A stretch of DNA of 64,000 nucleotides from Lysobacteraceae bacterium (GTDB lineage: Bacteria; Pseudomonadota; Gammaproteobacteria; Nevskiales; Nevskiaceae): the NCBI GenBank assembly GCA_013823855.1, contig PNMW01000032.1, positions 1 through 64,000 of the forward strand, read 5' to 3'. The notes beneath the pieces are model-generated. The model was given only the letters and a program-made list of their open reading frames with translations. It searched no databases and was not told the DNA's origin. The position numbers were made by a program, and so were the translations under genes. This document shows, one piece after another, positions 43,864 to 52,146 of this stretch. Each line of letters starts with the position of its first letter. Positions within the stretch are counted from its first letter, which is position 1.

Positions 43864-44952
43864 TCAGCCTGCGCGCGCCAGCTCGGCGAAGCTGTCGAGA
43901 TCGCGAACCTGGGCGGCGGTGCGGGCGATCCAGTTCTGCCACATGCGGTCGCCGCGAGGTGAACGCTTGACGGCGCCGAGGCCGAACACGCCGATCTGCA
44001 GGCCGTGGATGGCATTGCGCCGGTAGTCGCTCCAGCAGCGTTCGCGGCTGTAGTCGCGAACGCCATGGCCGATCAGGGTGGCGTGATAGTGGTCGACCAG
44101 CGCCCGCTCGTGGCTGCGCCGCTCGCGCGTGGCCATGCTGGTGCCCAGCCACTAGGCGACGTCGACGGTGCCGAGGCCGTAGCCCAGGCCCTGCCAGTCG
44201 AGGATCACCACCGGACGCTGGCCGCCGCAGGCCTCGAACATCACGTTGTCGGCGCGCAGGTCGCTGTGCCACAGGCACTGCGGCGTGCTGAACACCTGCT
44301 TCCAGCGCTCGGCATGGGCGATCAGCTTCGCCGCTTCCTGCAGGTCCTGATCCGGCACCAGATCGCCGCAGCGTTCCGGGAAGCGCTGGACGATGTCGGC
44401 GAAGGCGTCGGTGGCGTGACTGAAGATCGTCAGCGGGCTTTGCAGCCAGTCCACCGCGGCCAGCTCGGCGGCATGCCAGCTCCCGGCATGAAGTGCCGCG
44501 GCCTGCTCCAGCACCCGGGCCGATTCGTCGGCGCTGCAGCCGTCGAGCTGGTCGACCTGGCGCGCCGGCGCCAGGTCTTCCATCAGCAACACGAAATCGG
44601 TCTGGTTGGCGTCGAGCGCGGCATGTACCGCGACCGGCACCGAGACCGGTACCCGGGACGCCAGCTCGCGGTAGAAGCCGATCTCGCTGCGGTAGTAGCC
44701 GCTGCTGCGGCCGAACTCGCGGCTGGTGGCGTCGCGGGACGCGAACTTGGCGACCCAGGTCGTGGCCGCCGCGGTCGGGCGGTCGTAGCGCACCGTGTAG
44801 CGGAACGAATCGGCCAGCTGGCCGACGCCGCAGGCTGCGCGCTGGATATCGACGATCTGCTCGGCGCCGATGCGGCCGGCCTCGCGCAGCACGGCGCCCA
44901 GCCAGGCGGCATCGACGGCGTCGACCGGCGGCACGGCGGAGATCGGGTCCAT
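43864..44952 (-). pseudogene. APH-family phosphotransferase interrupted by an in-frame amber codon
   Basis: Read through in one frame this is a 362-residue aminoglycoside-phosphotransferase-fold kinase (PF01636/EcKL-like). The catalytic loop is CLWHSDLRADNVMF (HxDxxxxN) and the metal Asp is in VVILDWQGLGYG. A single TAG at 44152-44154 (codon 267) interrupts ...GTVDVA-stop-WLGTSMATRERRSHE. Family members typically have DVAY(F/W)LGTS there, so a Tyr codon most likely became TAG. About 95 residues of the C-terminal lobe follow intact and in frame. It lies 18 bp downstream of the DHSWGPR gene in the same operon. Sequencing error or readthrough are alternatives. Confidence 0.85.
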
Positions 44953-44970
44953 CGGCGGCTCCTGGCGGAA

Positions 44971-45897
44971 TCAGCCGTAAGTCTGGACGTGCTGGCGCGC
45001 GAATTCGAGGTAGTTGCGGTTCCAGCAGAACTCGCACCAGCCGGTGCCGGCTTCGCCGTCGACGCCGAGCGTCAGCGCCGCTTCGTTCAGATAGATCATC
45101 GGATCGAATTCGAGCTGGATGTTGGCGAAGGCCCGGGCCTCGACGACCGCGCGGCGGCCGGCGACATCGACGACGGAGGCGCGCAAGGTCTTGTGCATCA
45201 TCTGGCCGTCGAAGCTGTAGTCGCAGTCGACGCTGGCCAGATGCTCCATCACGCCGTCGCGGTGCAGGAAGCCGCGCAGCTGGACGCGGCCGAAGGAATG
45301 CATCTCGAAGAAGTGGATCGAGCAGCTGGCGGTGATCGCGTGGAACCACTTGTAGTGCTGGTTCAGGCCCCAGATGCGCGGCCCCCAGGAATGATCGCGA
45401 ACCAGCCAGCCCTCGGCCTTCACCGCCCGGCCATCGACGGCCAGATCGCAGACGACGCGGCCATGCTGCTCGGTGCGATCGTCGCCGTAGTACGGCGGAT
45501 TGCCGAGCGGATGCATGCTGAACGCGTACGGCGGGTGCCTCGCTTCGAAGCGGCCGTCGAACTGGATGCGCGTGCCCTGCCAGGACAGGTCGACGGTCTG
45601 GTGCGGTTTCAGCACCGCCATCCGCAGCGGGCCGGTCTGCCAGTCGTCGAAGTCGAGGCTGTCCGGCACCGGGCCGTCGATCTCCTCCTGCACCGGCTCG
45701 GGCAGGCCCGGGCCGAACAGGTGGGCGCGGCCCTTCGCGTGACCGGTGCTCAGTACCGTCGGGTAGATGAAGCCGGCGATGCCGTGCTCCGGGAACATCA
45801 GCATGTGAGCCAGCGATTCGCGGCCGCCGTCGCGCATCCGGTGGCGCATCGCATGGGCCGCCGGGAAGTCGGTGGCGATCTCGGTCAAGGTCGGCAT
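44971..45897 (-). CDS. DUF7064/CrtC-AttH-like lipocalin-fold protein (DHSWGPR motif), copy 2
   Basis: 308 residues, cytoplasmic-looking, beta-rich. It contains WLVRDHSWGPRIWGLNQHYKWFHA, the same DHSWGPR core as the protein at 26247-27254, with low similarity elsewhere, plus a C-terminal GTGWCEFCWNRNYLEF segment with two cysteines. It starts at ATG 45897, between the DUF2834 gene (41 bp upstream) and the broken phosphotransferase. The duplicate suggests two related steps or a pair of binding proteins in one pathway. The reaction is unknown. Confidence 0.72.
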   Translation of the reverse strand: MPTLTEIATDFPAAHAMRHRMRDGGRESLAHMLMFPEHGIAGFIYPTVLSTGHAKGRAHLFGPGLPEPVQEEIDGPVPDSLDFDDWQTGPLRMAVLKPHQTVDLSWQGTRIQFDGRFEARHPPYAFSMHPLGNPPYYGDDRTEQHGRVVCDLAVDGRAVKAEGWLVRDHSWGPRIWGLNQHYKWFHAITASCSIHFFEMHSFGRVQLRGFLHRDGVMEHLASVDCDYSFDGQMMHKTLRASVVDVAGRRAVVEARAFANIQLEFDPMIYLNEAALTLGVDGEAGTGWCEFCWNRNYLEFARQHVQTYG

Positions 45898-45938
45898 GGT
45901 GTGCCTCGGGCAGTCGTGCGTCAGACGCCAGGCCTTGC

Positions 45939-46295
45939 TCAGCCGGCGGGGGTCCTGCGGCCGTCGAGGAAGCGTTCGCGGGTGACCAGGTAGACCGGGA
46001 AGGTGAACGACACGCCGATGTACGAAAGGGCGACGAAGAACCAGCCCCACTTGGCGCCCATGCCGATGCGCTGCGCGTCGTAGACCACCCAGATCATGAA
46101 CACCAGCCAGGCGATCGCCATGTCGATGGACAGGAAGGCGGCCGTGCCGCCGGCGTTGATCGCATCGCCGAAGAACTGGAAGGGATCGAGGATGGTGCCG
46201 CCGCCGCGCATCCAGTCGAAGGCGTGCGGCCAGGTGAGCAGCATGGCGGCGATGCCGAGGATGATGAACAGGCCGTGCTTGATGTTCTGGGTCAT
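45939..46295 (-). CDS. DUF2834 small membrane protein
   Basis: 118 residues with three TM helices (HGLFIILGIAAMLLTW, MAIAWLVFMIWVVYDAQRIG, WGWFFVALSYIGVSFTFPVYL) and the central FQFFGDAINAGGTAAFLSIDM segment typical of DUF2834 (PF11196). It is encoded 32 bp after the PF10118 gene in the same minus-strand operon. The family function is unknown; it tends to occur near catabolic genes for lipophilic compounds. Confidence 0.85.
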   Translation of the reverse strand: MTQNIKHGLFIILGIAAMLLTWPHAFDWMRGGGTILDPFQFFGDAINAGGTAAFLSIDMAIAWLVFMIWVVYDAQRIGMGAKWGWFFVALSYIGVSFTFPVYLVTRERFLDGRRTPAG

Positions 46296-46327
46296 GTCGG
46301 AACGTTGGGGCGGGGTGGCGGGGAGGG

Positions 46328-47170
46328 TCATGCGACTTGAGGCTGGGGCTGCGGCTTGCGGGCCCAGCGGGTCTCCGCATGTTCGAGCACCGCCATCGCC
46401 TTCTTCGGCGGTGGCAGATGCATCGGGTCGTACTTCGGATGCAGGCTGGCGATGGTGCGCGGGATCACGTAGGCGAACATCCGGGCCAGCATGCCGGCGA
46501 AGCGCAGGCGGCTCTTCCACGGGTCCTTGATCCGTCCGGACTTCCAGTCCTCCTTCACCATGTACCAGCCGGTCCGGATCATGTAGCCGAGCATGTGCGG
46601 CGCCGAGTAGCAGATGCCCCACAGCCGGTACCAGTAGCTGTCGTAGATCGCATGGAACTGGTAGTTGGCGACGTGCCGGTGCTCGTACTCCTCGGCCAGA
46701 TGCCAGCGCCACAGGTCGGCGGTCGGATCGTCGACGCTGGCCTTGTCGAGTTCGCGCGCGGCTTCGAGGAAATAGCTGGCGATGATCGGCCCCAGCGTCT
46801 CGAAGCCTTCGGCGTAACCCATGCAGTACTTGTGGCCCTTGTTGTCCCAGTAGTGCTGGTAGTCGGCCTTCATCTTCGCTTCGCGCGCGCCGAGCCCCGG
46901 ATAGCCGTTGGCGCGCAGGAAGGCGTTGAGCTTTTCGTGGTTCTTGTAGTGCCGGCCTTCCTGGGCGATGAAGATGCGGCAGTGCTCGCGCAGTTCGGTG
47001 GCGTCTTCCGGCAGCTTGTCGATGCCGGCGCGGACGGTGCGGTTCAGGAACGGTTCCAGATACGGCAGAAAGGTCGATGTGGCGTTCCAGAACTGCGCGA
47101 ATTCCGGATCTTCCGGGGTCCAGTGCAGCTTGCCTTCGGTGAAGTCGATGTCGATTTCCCGGACTTTCAT
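46328..47170 (-). CDS. Predicted metal-dependent hydrolase, PF10118 (ferritin-like di-metal fold)
   Basis: 280 residues opening with the family pattern VREIDIDFTEGKLHWTPEDPEF (interrupted). Di-metal ligand motifs are EGRHYKNHEK and AEEYEHRHVANYQFH (two ExxxH-type pairs), as in ferritin-like carboxylate-bridged sites. The family is annotated as a hydrolase but an oxygenase role is equally plausible. A strong GGAGGA lies 5 nt before the ATG at 47170, inside a 12-bp palindrome. It leads a minus-strand operon with DUF2834, a DHSWGPR protein and the broken kinase, divergent from a LuxR/MalT regulator that probably controls it. Confidence 0.88.
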   Translation of the reverse strand: MKVREIDIDFTEGKLHWTPEDPEFAQFWNATSTFLPYLEPFLNRTVRAGIDKLPEDATELREHCRIFIAQEGRHYKNHEKLNAFLRANGYPGLGAREAKMKADYQHYWDNKGHKYCMGYAEGFETLGPIIASYFLEAARELDKASVDDPTADLWRWHLAEEYEHRHVANYQFHAIYDSYWYRLWGICYSAPHMLGYMIRTGWYMVKEDWKSGRIKDPWKSRLRFAGMLARMFAYVIPRTIASLHPKYDPMHLPPPKKAMAVLEHAETRWARKPQPQPQVA

Positions 47171-47178
47171 GGTGTTCC

Positions 47179-47190
47179 TCCAAGCTTGGA
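47179..47190. promoter_or_regulatory. Palindrome overlapping the ribosome binding site of the PF10118 gene
   Basis: TCCAAGCTTGGA is a perfect 12-bp palindrome whose minus-strand copy runs into GGAGGA, 5 nt before the start codon. It could be a regulator site near the transcript start or a hairpin that hides the Shine-Dalgarno. Confidence 0.4.
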
Positions 47191-47314
47191 ATTTTTGTCG
47201 ACGGAGCTTCTCAGCGATGGTCGGCGGAAACGCCCCCCGCCAGGGGTGGGGCGATGGGTGGGACGCCGGCCGACAGCGGGTGGTTGCGGCGCTCGACGCG
47301 CTAATCTTTCGCCG

Positions 47315-50041
47315 ATGAATGCCCGCAAGTCGCCGAAACCGCAGCTCCCGCTCGTCGAAGCACGCCTGTCGCCACCGGCGGTGCCGCCGCTGCGGCTCCG
47401 GCGCGAAGGCCTGTGTGGCGAGGTGCTCAAGCGCCTCGACGGACCCGCGAGCATCGTCTCGATCCTGGCGCCTGCGGGCCACGGCAAGACCAGTCTGCTG
47501 CGCCTGCTGCACGCCGAATGCGTGCAGCGGTCGCGCGCCGTCGCCTGGCTGTCGCTGGCCGACGATGCCGGCGACGCCGAACAGCTGCTGGCCTATCTCG
47601 TCGCCAGCCTGGCCCGCGCCGGATTGAGCGCCGCCGGTGGCGCAGCCCCGCCGACGGTATCCGCGCTCCTCAATGCGCTGGCGCGCCTGCCGGAGCCGGT
47701 GGTCCTGCTGGTCGACCAACTGGAACGGCTGCAGCGCCCGGACGGGCTGCATGCGCTGCAGCTGTTGCTGGATGTCCCGACCCCCGGCCTGCGCGTGGTA
47801 CTGGCCGGTCGCCACAACCCGGGCCTGCGCTTGAGCGGCTGGCTGGCGGCGCGTCGACTGACAGCCATCGAGCCCGCCGAACTCGCCTTCAGCTTCGCCG
47901 AGACCACGGACTACGTGATCGGTGAATGCAAGGAATCGCCGGGTGCGGTCGCGCTCAGCGACATCCACGAACGCAGCGAGGGCTGGCCGGGGCTGCTGAG
48001 CCTGATGATCGCCAGCCTGCCGCGCGATGCCACGCTGGAGAACGCGGTCCGCGACGGCCTGCTGCCGCGCCGGCAGGTCGCCGCCTATGTCGCCGAGGAA
48101 GTGCTGTCCGGCCTGCCTGACGACGATCGTCAGGCGCTGGAGGTGCTGGCGCTGGCCGGTGTCGCCGATGAACGCCTGATGCGCCACGTCCACGCCGACA
48201 GCACCGCGCCATCGCTGGATGCGCTGGCGGCGCGCAATCCGCTGGTGCGCACCCGTGGCGCCGATCGTTACGCGCTGCACCCGGTGGTCCGCGACAGCCT
48301 GCGCAGCCATCTCGCAGCCGAAGCGCCGGCCCGCTTCCGGGCGCTGTCGGCCCGGCTGGCGGAATGGGCCGGCAGCCAGAAGGACGCGGCAACGGCGATC
48401 GACCGCTGGATCGACGCCGGGGACGCGGCGCAGGCCGGCGCCCTGCTGGAAGCGGAAGGCCGGAACATCGCGCTGGAAGGCTTTCCGAACCGCTGTCTGG
48501 ACTGGCTGGACCGCCTGCACGCCACGCACCTCGAACGCCACCCCGGCCTGCAGCTGACCGAGGTCTGGGCGCGCGTCACGATGCACGAAACGACGGCCAC
48601 CGCCGCCTTGCTGGCCTCGCAGCGCCTGAAGGCGGCGCAGCGGCGCAATGCCGCGCTGGATATCGAAGTGAAAACCGCGACGGCGTTCAGCCATGCGATC
48701 TCCGATCATGTCGAGGCCGCAGCGGCGGCCGTTGCTGCGGTGCCGGACGAGGCCCGGCAGATGAGTGCCGTGGTCAACGCCGGCTGTGCCAGCGTGTTCG
48801 CCTGGACCCAGTTTGTCCGTGGCGAATTCGACGGCGCGCGGCGCACGCTGTACCAGTCCGGCGCGCTCGACATGCAGGGCCAGGGTCTGTTGACCCATGC
48901 CTATGCCGCCGTGGTCTCCGGTGAATGCGATGCCGCCGAAGGTCGCATGCAGAGTGCGGAAACGATCCTGCGCCGCGCCGTGAAACTGGCCGAAGACCGG
49001 CGCGGCCGCCGCTCGATGGTGGTCGTGGTGACACTAGGGCCGCTGCTGGAAGTGCTCTACGAACGCGACCAGATCGACGAGGTGCTGGCGTTGGCCAGTG
49101 GCCGCGAACACCTGCGCCTGAAGTACTCGACGCCGGGCAGCAGCACCGCCGCCGGCGTGGCGCTGGCCCACAGCCTGATGCTGCGCGATGCCGCCGCCGA
49201 AGCCCGCGAAATGCTCGACGACATGCTGCGGGTCGGCGAGGAAAGCCGGTTGCCGAGGATCGTCGCCCACGCGCTGGCGACGCGGATCCAGTTCGCGCTG
49301 CGCGAGGGGCGCAGCCACGAGCTGGCCGAACTCGTCGGCCGCCTCGATGCGCTGCGCGACGATGCCGCCGGCTTGCTCAGCTCGCCGCAGGGCGTCATCA
49401 ATTACTGGGCCCGGGTGTCGGCGCTGCGCATCGCGGCCGGCCGCGGCTCGCTGGCCGCTGCGCGCCGGGACGCCGCTGCACTGGCCGCCGAGCTGAAGCC
49501 CTTGCCCTGGCTGCGCATGCGCCTGTCGGTCGACACGCTGGCTGCCAGCCTGGCCTGGCAGGCCGGGGATGCCGTCGCCGCTGTCGAGGCGCTCATTCCG
49601 GTGCTGGTCGCCGGCGCCGAACGGGGCCTGATCCGCAGCATCGTCGACGCGCTGGCAGATTCCGCGCTGCTCGATGCGCCCGAACTGCGCAAGGCGCTGC
49701 CGGCGCCGCTGCTGGGCTATCTGGATCGCCTGAAGGGCGCGATGGCGGTCGGTGTTCCGGTGCCGGCCGGCGGTCATCGCATGCTCGCGCCCGGCAGCGG
49801 CTGGACCGATGCGACGCTGAGCGGCGCCAAGGCGGGTTTCACGGCGCGCGAACGGGAAATCCTGTTCCTGCTGGCCCGCGACATCGCGACCAAGCGCATC
49901 GCCCAGACCTTGCGGATCTCGCCGGAAACGGCGAAGTGGCACACGCGCAACATCTACGAAAAGCTGGGCGTCCACGACCGCGCATCGGCCCGGATGGCGT
50001 TGCAACGCCTGCAGATGACCGGCGACGGGGGGCGCAGCTGA
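47315..50041 (+). CDS. MalT/LAL-type LuxR family transcriptional regulator
   Basis: 908 residues. An N-terminal STAND-type ATPase has Walker A APAGHGKTSLLRLLH near residue 55 and Walker B PVVLLVDQLE near 130. A long helical (TPR-like) sensor region covers about 330-800. The C-terminal LuxR HTH is GFTAREREILFLLARD ... SPETAKWHTRNIYEKLGVHDRASA. Such proteins bind an inducer and ATP, oligomerise and activate nearby promoters. The gene is divergent from the PF10118-DUF2834-DHSWGPR operon across 144 bp, making that operon the likely target. The inducer is unknown. Confidence 0.92.
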   Translation: MNARKSPKPQLPLVEARLSPPAVPPLRLRREGLCGEVLKRLDGPASIVSILAPAGHGKTSLLRLLHAECVQRSRAVAWLSLADDAGDAEQLLAYLVASLARAGLSAAGGAAPPTVSALLNALARLPEPVVLLVDQLERLQRPDGLHALQLLLDVPTPGLRVVLAGRHNPGLRLSGWLAARRLTAIEPAELAFSFAETTDYVIGECKESPGAVALSDIHERSEGWPGLLSLMIASLPRDATLENAVRDGLLPRRQVAAYVAEEVLSGLPDDDRQALEVLALAGVADERLMRHVHADSTAPSLDALAARNPLVRTRGADRYALHPVVRDSLRSHLAAEAPARFRALSARLAEWAGSQKDAATAIDRWIDAGDAAQAGALLEAEGRNIALEGFPNRCLDWLDRLHATHLERHPGLQLTEVWARVTMHETTATAALLASQRLKAAQRRNAALDIEVKTATAFSHAISDHVEAAAAAVAAVPDEARQMSAVVNAGCASVFAWTQFVRGEFDGARRTLYQSGALDMQGQGLLTHAYAAVVSGECDAAEGRMQSAETILRRAVKLAEDRRGRRSMVVVVTLGPLLEVLYERDQIDEVLALASGREHLRLKYSTPGSSTAAGVALAHSLMLRDAAAEAREMLDDMLRVGEESRLPRIVAHALATRIQFALREGRSHELAELVGRLDALRDDAAGLLSSPQGVINYWARVSALRIAAGRGSLAAARRDAAALAAELKPLPWLRMRLSVDTLAASLAWQAGDAVAAVEALIPVLVAGAERGLIRSIVDALADSALLDAPELRKALPAPLLGYLDRLKGAMAVGVPVPAGGHRMLAPGSGWTDATLSGAKAGFTAREREILFLLARDIATKRIAQTLRISPETAKWHTRNIYEKLGVHDRASARMALQRLQMTGDGGRS

Positions 50042-50248
50042 ATGCCCCATCCAGCCGTCGCCGACACGCTGGTTGGGGCCATCGTCGTGAAGCGGGTCTC
50101 GACGACACGCGTCTCGTGTGGGGCCGGCGCTTCATCCGGCAACGCTGCACGCTGATCGACACGAGGGCCGGTTGCGGTAGCGAATTCCGGCGCGTTGTCA
50201 TTAGAGTGCAACGCTTTTCTGTCAGGCGCGGTGCGCCAGGAATCTGCC

Positions 50249-51805
50249 GTGAAACTCATCTGGGCCGCCCTGGCCACGACACTGGCCGTCGGCGCGGTTG
50301 CCGCGGTGCCGAAAGCGCTGTCGCCGACGCCGCAGGCCGGATCGCCACCCGCCGCGCCGATGTCGCGGCCACGCGCGCAGCGCCCGCCACCGCAACGCCA
50401 GCAGCTGCGCCATCAGGGCGGCTGGATGGTCGATCGCGACGGTCGCGTGGTGATCCTGCATGGGGTCAATGCGGTATGGAAGCAGGCGCCGTACGTGCCG
50501 CCGGACTCGGTCGACGGCTTCACTGCCGCCGATGCCGACTGGCTCGCCGAGCATGGTTTCAACGCCGTGCGGCTCGGCGTGCTGTTCGCTGGCGTCATGC
50601 CGCAGCGCGGGGTGATCGATCACGACTATCTGGCGCGGATGGATCGCGTGGTCAGGCTGCTGGCGTCGCGGCAGATCTACGTGATGATCGACTTTCATCA
50701 GGACCTGTTCGGCGAAAGCTACGCCGGCGAAGGCTTTCCGGCCTGGGCGCATCCGGCGCGCACCGACGGCCTGCTGCGCGCCGGCTTTCCGCTCGGCTAT
50801 GTCACGCCGCGGGTCGGTCGCGCCTTCGACGGCTTCTGGAACGATCCGCAGGGCCTGCAGGCGGCCTATGCCCAGGCCTGGGTCGCCGTCGCCACGCAGT
50901 GGCGCGACGCCGAATACCTGATGGGCTACGACCTGATCAACGAACCCTGGAGCGGCAGCCAGTGGCCGGCCTGCGCGCGGCCCGGCGGTTGCGCCGGTTT
51001 CGAGCAGGACAAGCTGCAGACCCTGTACGAGCGGGTGCTGGCCGGCATCCGCAGGGTCGATGCCGACAACATCGTCTGGCTGGAGCCGCAGGTGCTGTTC
51101 GAGTTCGGTGCCGATTCCCATCTCGGCACGCGGCCGATCGACGACGACCAGCTCGGCCTGTCCTGGCACAACTACTGTATTGCCGCGCCGCTGGTGAAGG
51201 CGACCGGCGGCGCTGAATCGCAGACCTGCAGCCGCTTGTCGCGGCGGGTCTATCGCAATGCCGACACCGTCGCCCGGCGGCTCGGCGCGGCCTCGGTGCT
51301 CAGCGAGTTCGGCGCCAGCGACGATGCGCCGGACATCGCCCGGGTCGCGGCGCGCGCCGACGATCATCGGGTCGGCTGGATGTACTGGTCGTACAAGGAC
51401 TGGGGCGATCCGACCACGCAGGGGCAGGGCACCGGCGCCCAGAGCATGTTCCGGCGCGACCAGGATCTGGCCTCGGTCAAGGTCGCCAAGCTGATGGCGC
51501 TGGAACGGCCGTTCCCGCAGGCGATCGCCGGGGTGCCGCTGGCCTGGGGCTTCGATGCCGCCAGCCGCCGCTTCAGCCTGCGCTATTCGACGACGCTGGC
51601 CTCGGGCCGGAAAGCGGCCGCCGCCGCGATCACCGACATCCACGTGCCGACGCTGCACTATCCGCATGGCTACGCGGTGCGCGTCGAAGGCGGCACGGCG
51701 CGGTCGGCCGCCAACGCGCGCCGACTGCAGATCGTCGCCGATCCGCTGGCGACGGAGGTGATCGTCAGTGTCGTGCCGTCGACGGGCGGGGGCGCCAGTT
51801 TCTGA
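50249..51805 (+). CDS. GH5 family glycoside hydrolase, endoglycoceramidase-like
   Basis: About 518 residues from a GTG (50249, with AGGA 8 nt upstream), which gives a Sec signal-like N-terminus (KLIWAALATTLAVGAVAAVPKA). A Pro/Arg-rich linker precedes a GH5 barrel: ILHGVNAVWK, VMIDFHQDLFGE, the acid/base Glu in GYDLINEPW, the HNYC strand, the nucleophile Glu in VLSEFGAS and WMYWSYKDWG. A C-terminal beta-sandwich (residues about 430-518) completes the endoglycoceramidase layout. It should cleave glycosidic bonds of glycolipids or steryl glycosides in the periplasm or outside. It is monocistronic. Confidence 0.87.
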   Translation: MKLIWAALATTLAVGAVAAVPKALSPTPQAGSPPAAPMSRPRAQRPPPQRQQLRHQGGWMVDRDGRVVILHGVNAVWKQAPYVPPDSVDGFTAADADWLAEHGFNAVRLGVLFAGVMPQRGVIDHDYLARMDRVVRLLASRQIYVMIDFHQDLFGESYAGEGFPAWAHPARTDGLLRAGFPLGYVTPRVGRAFDGFWNDPQGLQAAYAQAWVAVATQWRDAEYLMGYDLINEPWSGSQWPACARPGGCAGFEQDKLQTLYERVLAGIRRVDADNIVWLEPQVLFEFGADSHLGTRPIDDDQLGLSWHNYCIAAPLVKATGGAESQTCSRLSRRVYRNADTVARRLGAASVLSEFGASDDAPDIARVAARADDHRVGWMYWSYKDWGDPTTQGQGTGAQSMFRRDQDLASVKVAKLMALERPFPQAIAGVPLAWGFDAASRRFSLRYSTTLASGRKAAAAAITDIHVPTLHYPHGYAVRVEGGTARSAANARRLQIVADPLATEVIVSVVPSTGGGASF

Positions 51806-52146
51806 GCCCGCGACCGGTGTTGCCGGTGCCGGCAGCAGCGCCCGCCGCCCGCCGGTGGCGCTGCACCAAGACAGTGAGATCGCCGTCCGCTGCCGCGCCG
51901 GACCTGGCACTGCGGCCCGAAGGCTGCGGAACGTTCGCTGACAGGACCGCCGCAATTGTCACCGAAGGTGAAACAAGCCTTTGATGGAAATAAAGATTCC
52001 TTGGCTGATCAGGGCTCGCGCGCCCGCGGCGGCGCCGTCATAACTGGCTGGCATATCGTTTGCTTGATCGAACCTCATAAAGCCGCGACGAGACGGTCAG
52101 TAGTTCGGATTCGGATTTCTGCAGGCCGTGAACGGGGCGAACTGTT
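51806..52146. other. Non-coding interval upstream of the ECF sigma gene
   Basis: A 341-bp stretch with an AT-richer part at about 51970-52090. No gene is credible. It holds a sigma-54-like promoter (52049-52064) and no Fur-box-like repeat that I could see. Confidence 0.5.
52049..52064 (+). promoter_or_regulatory. Sigma-54 (-24/-12) promoter candidate for the ECF sigma gene
   Basis: TGGCAT-N5-TTGCT matches the TGGCAC-N5-TTGCW consensus with one deviation and has the obligatory 10 nt between GG and GC. Transcription would start near 52076, giving a leader of about 70 nt before the ATG at 52147. No sigma-54 activator gene is nearby. Confidence 0.45.

Noticed and set aside
46337-47314. 5' extension of the LuxR/MalT gene frame by about 325 codons
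   Set aside because: The extension is antisense to the PF10118 gene; the ATG at 47315 precedes the conserved ATPase domain.
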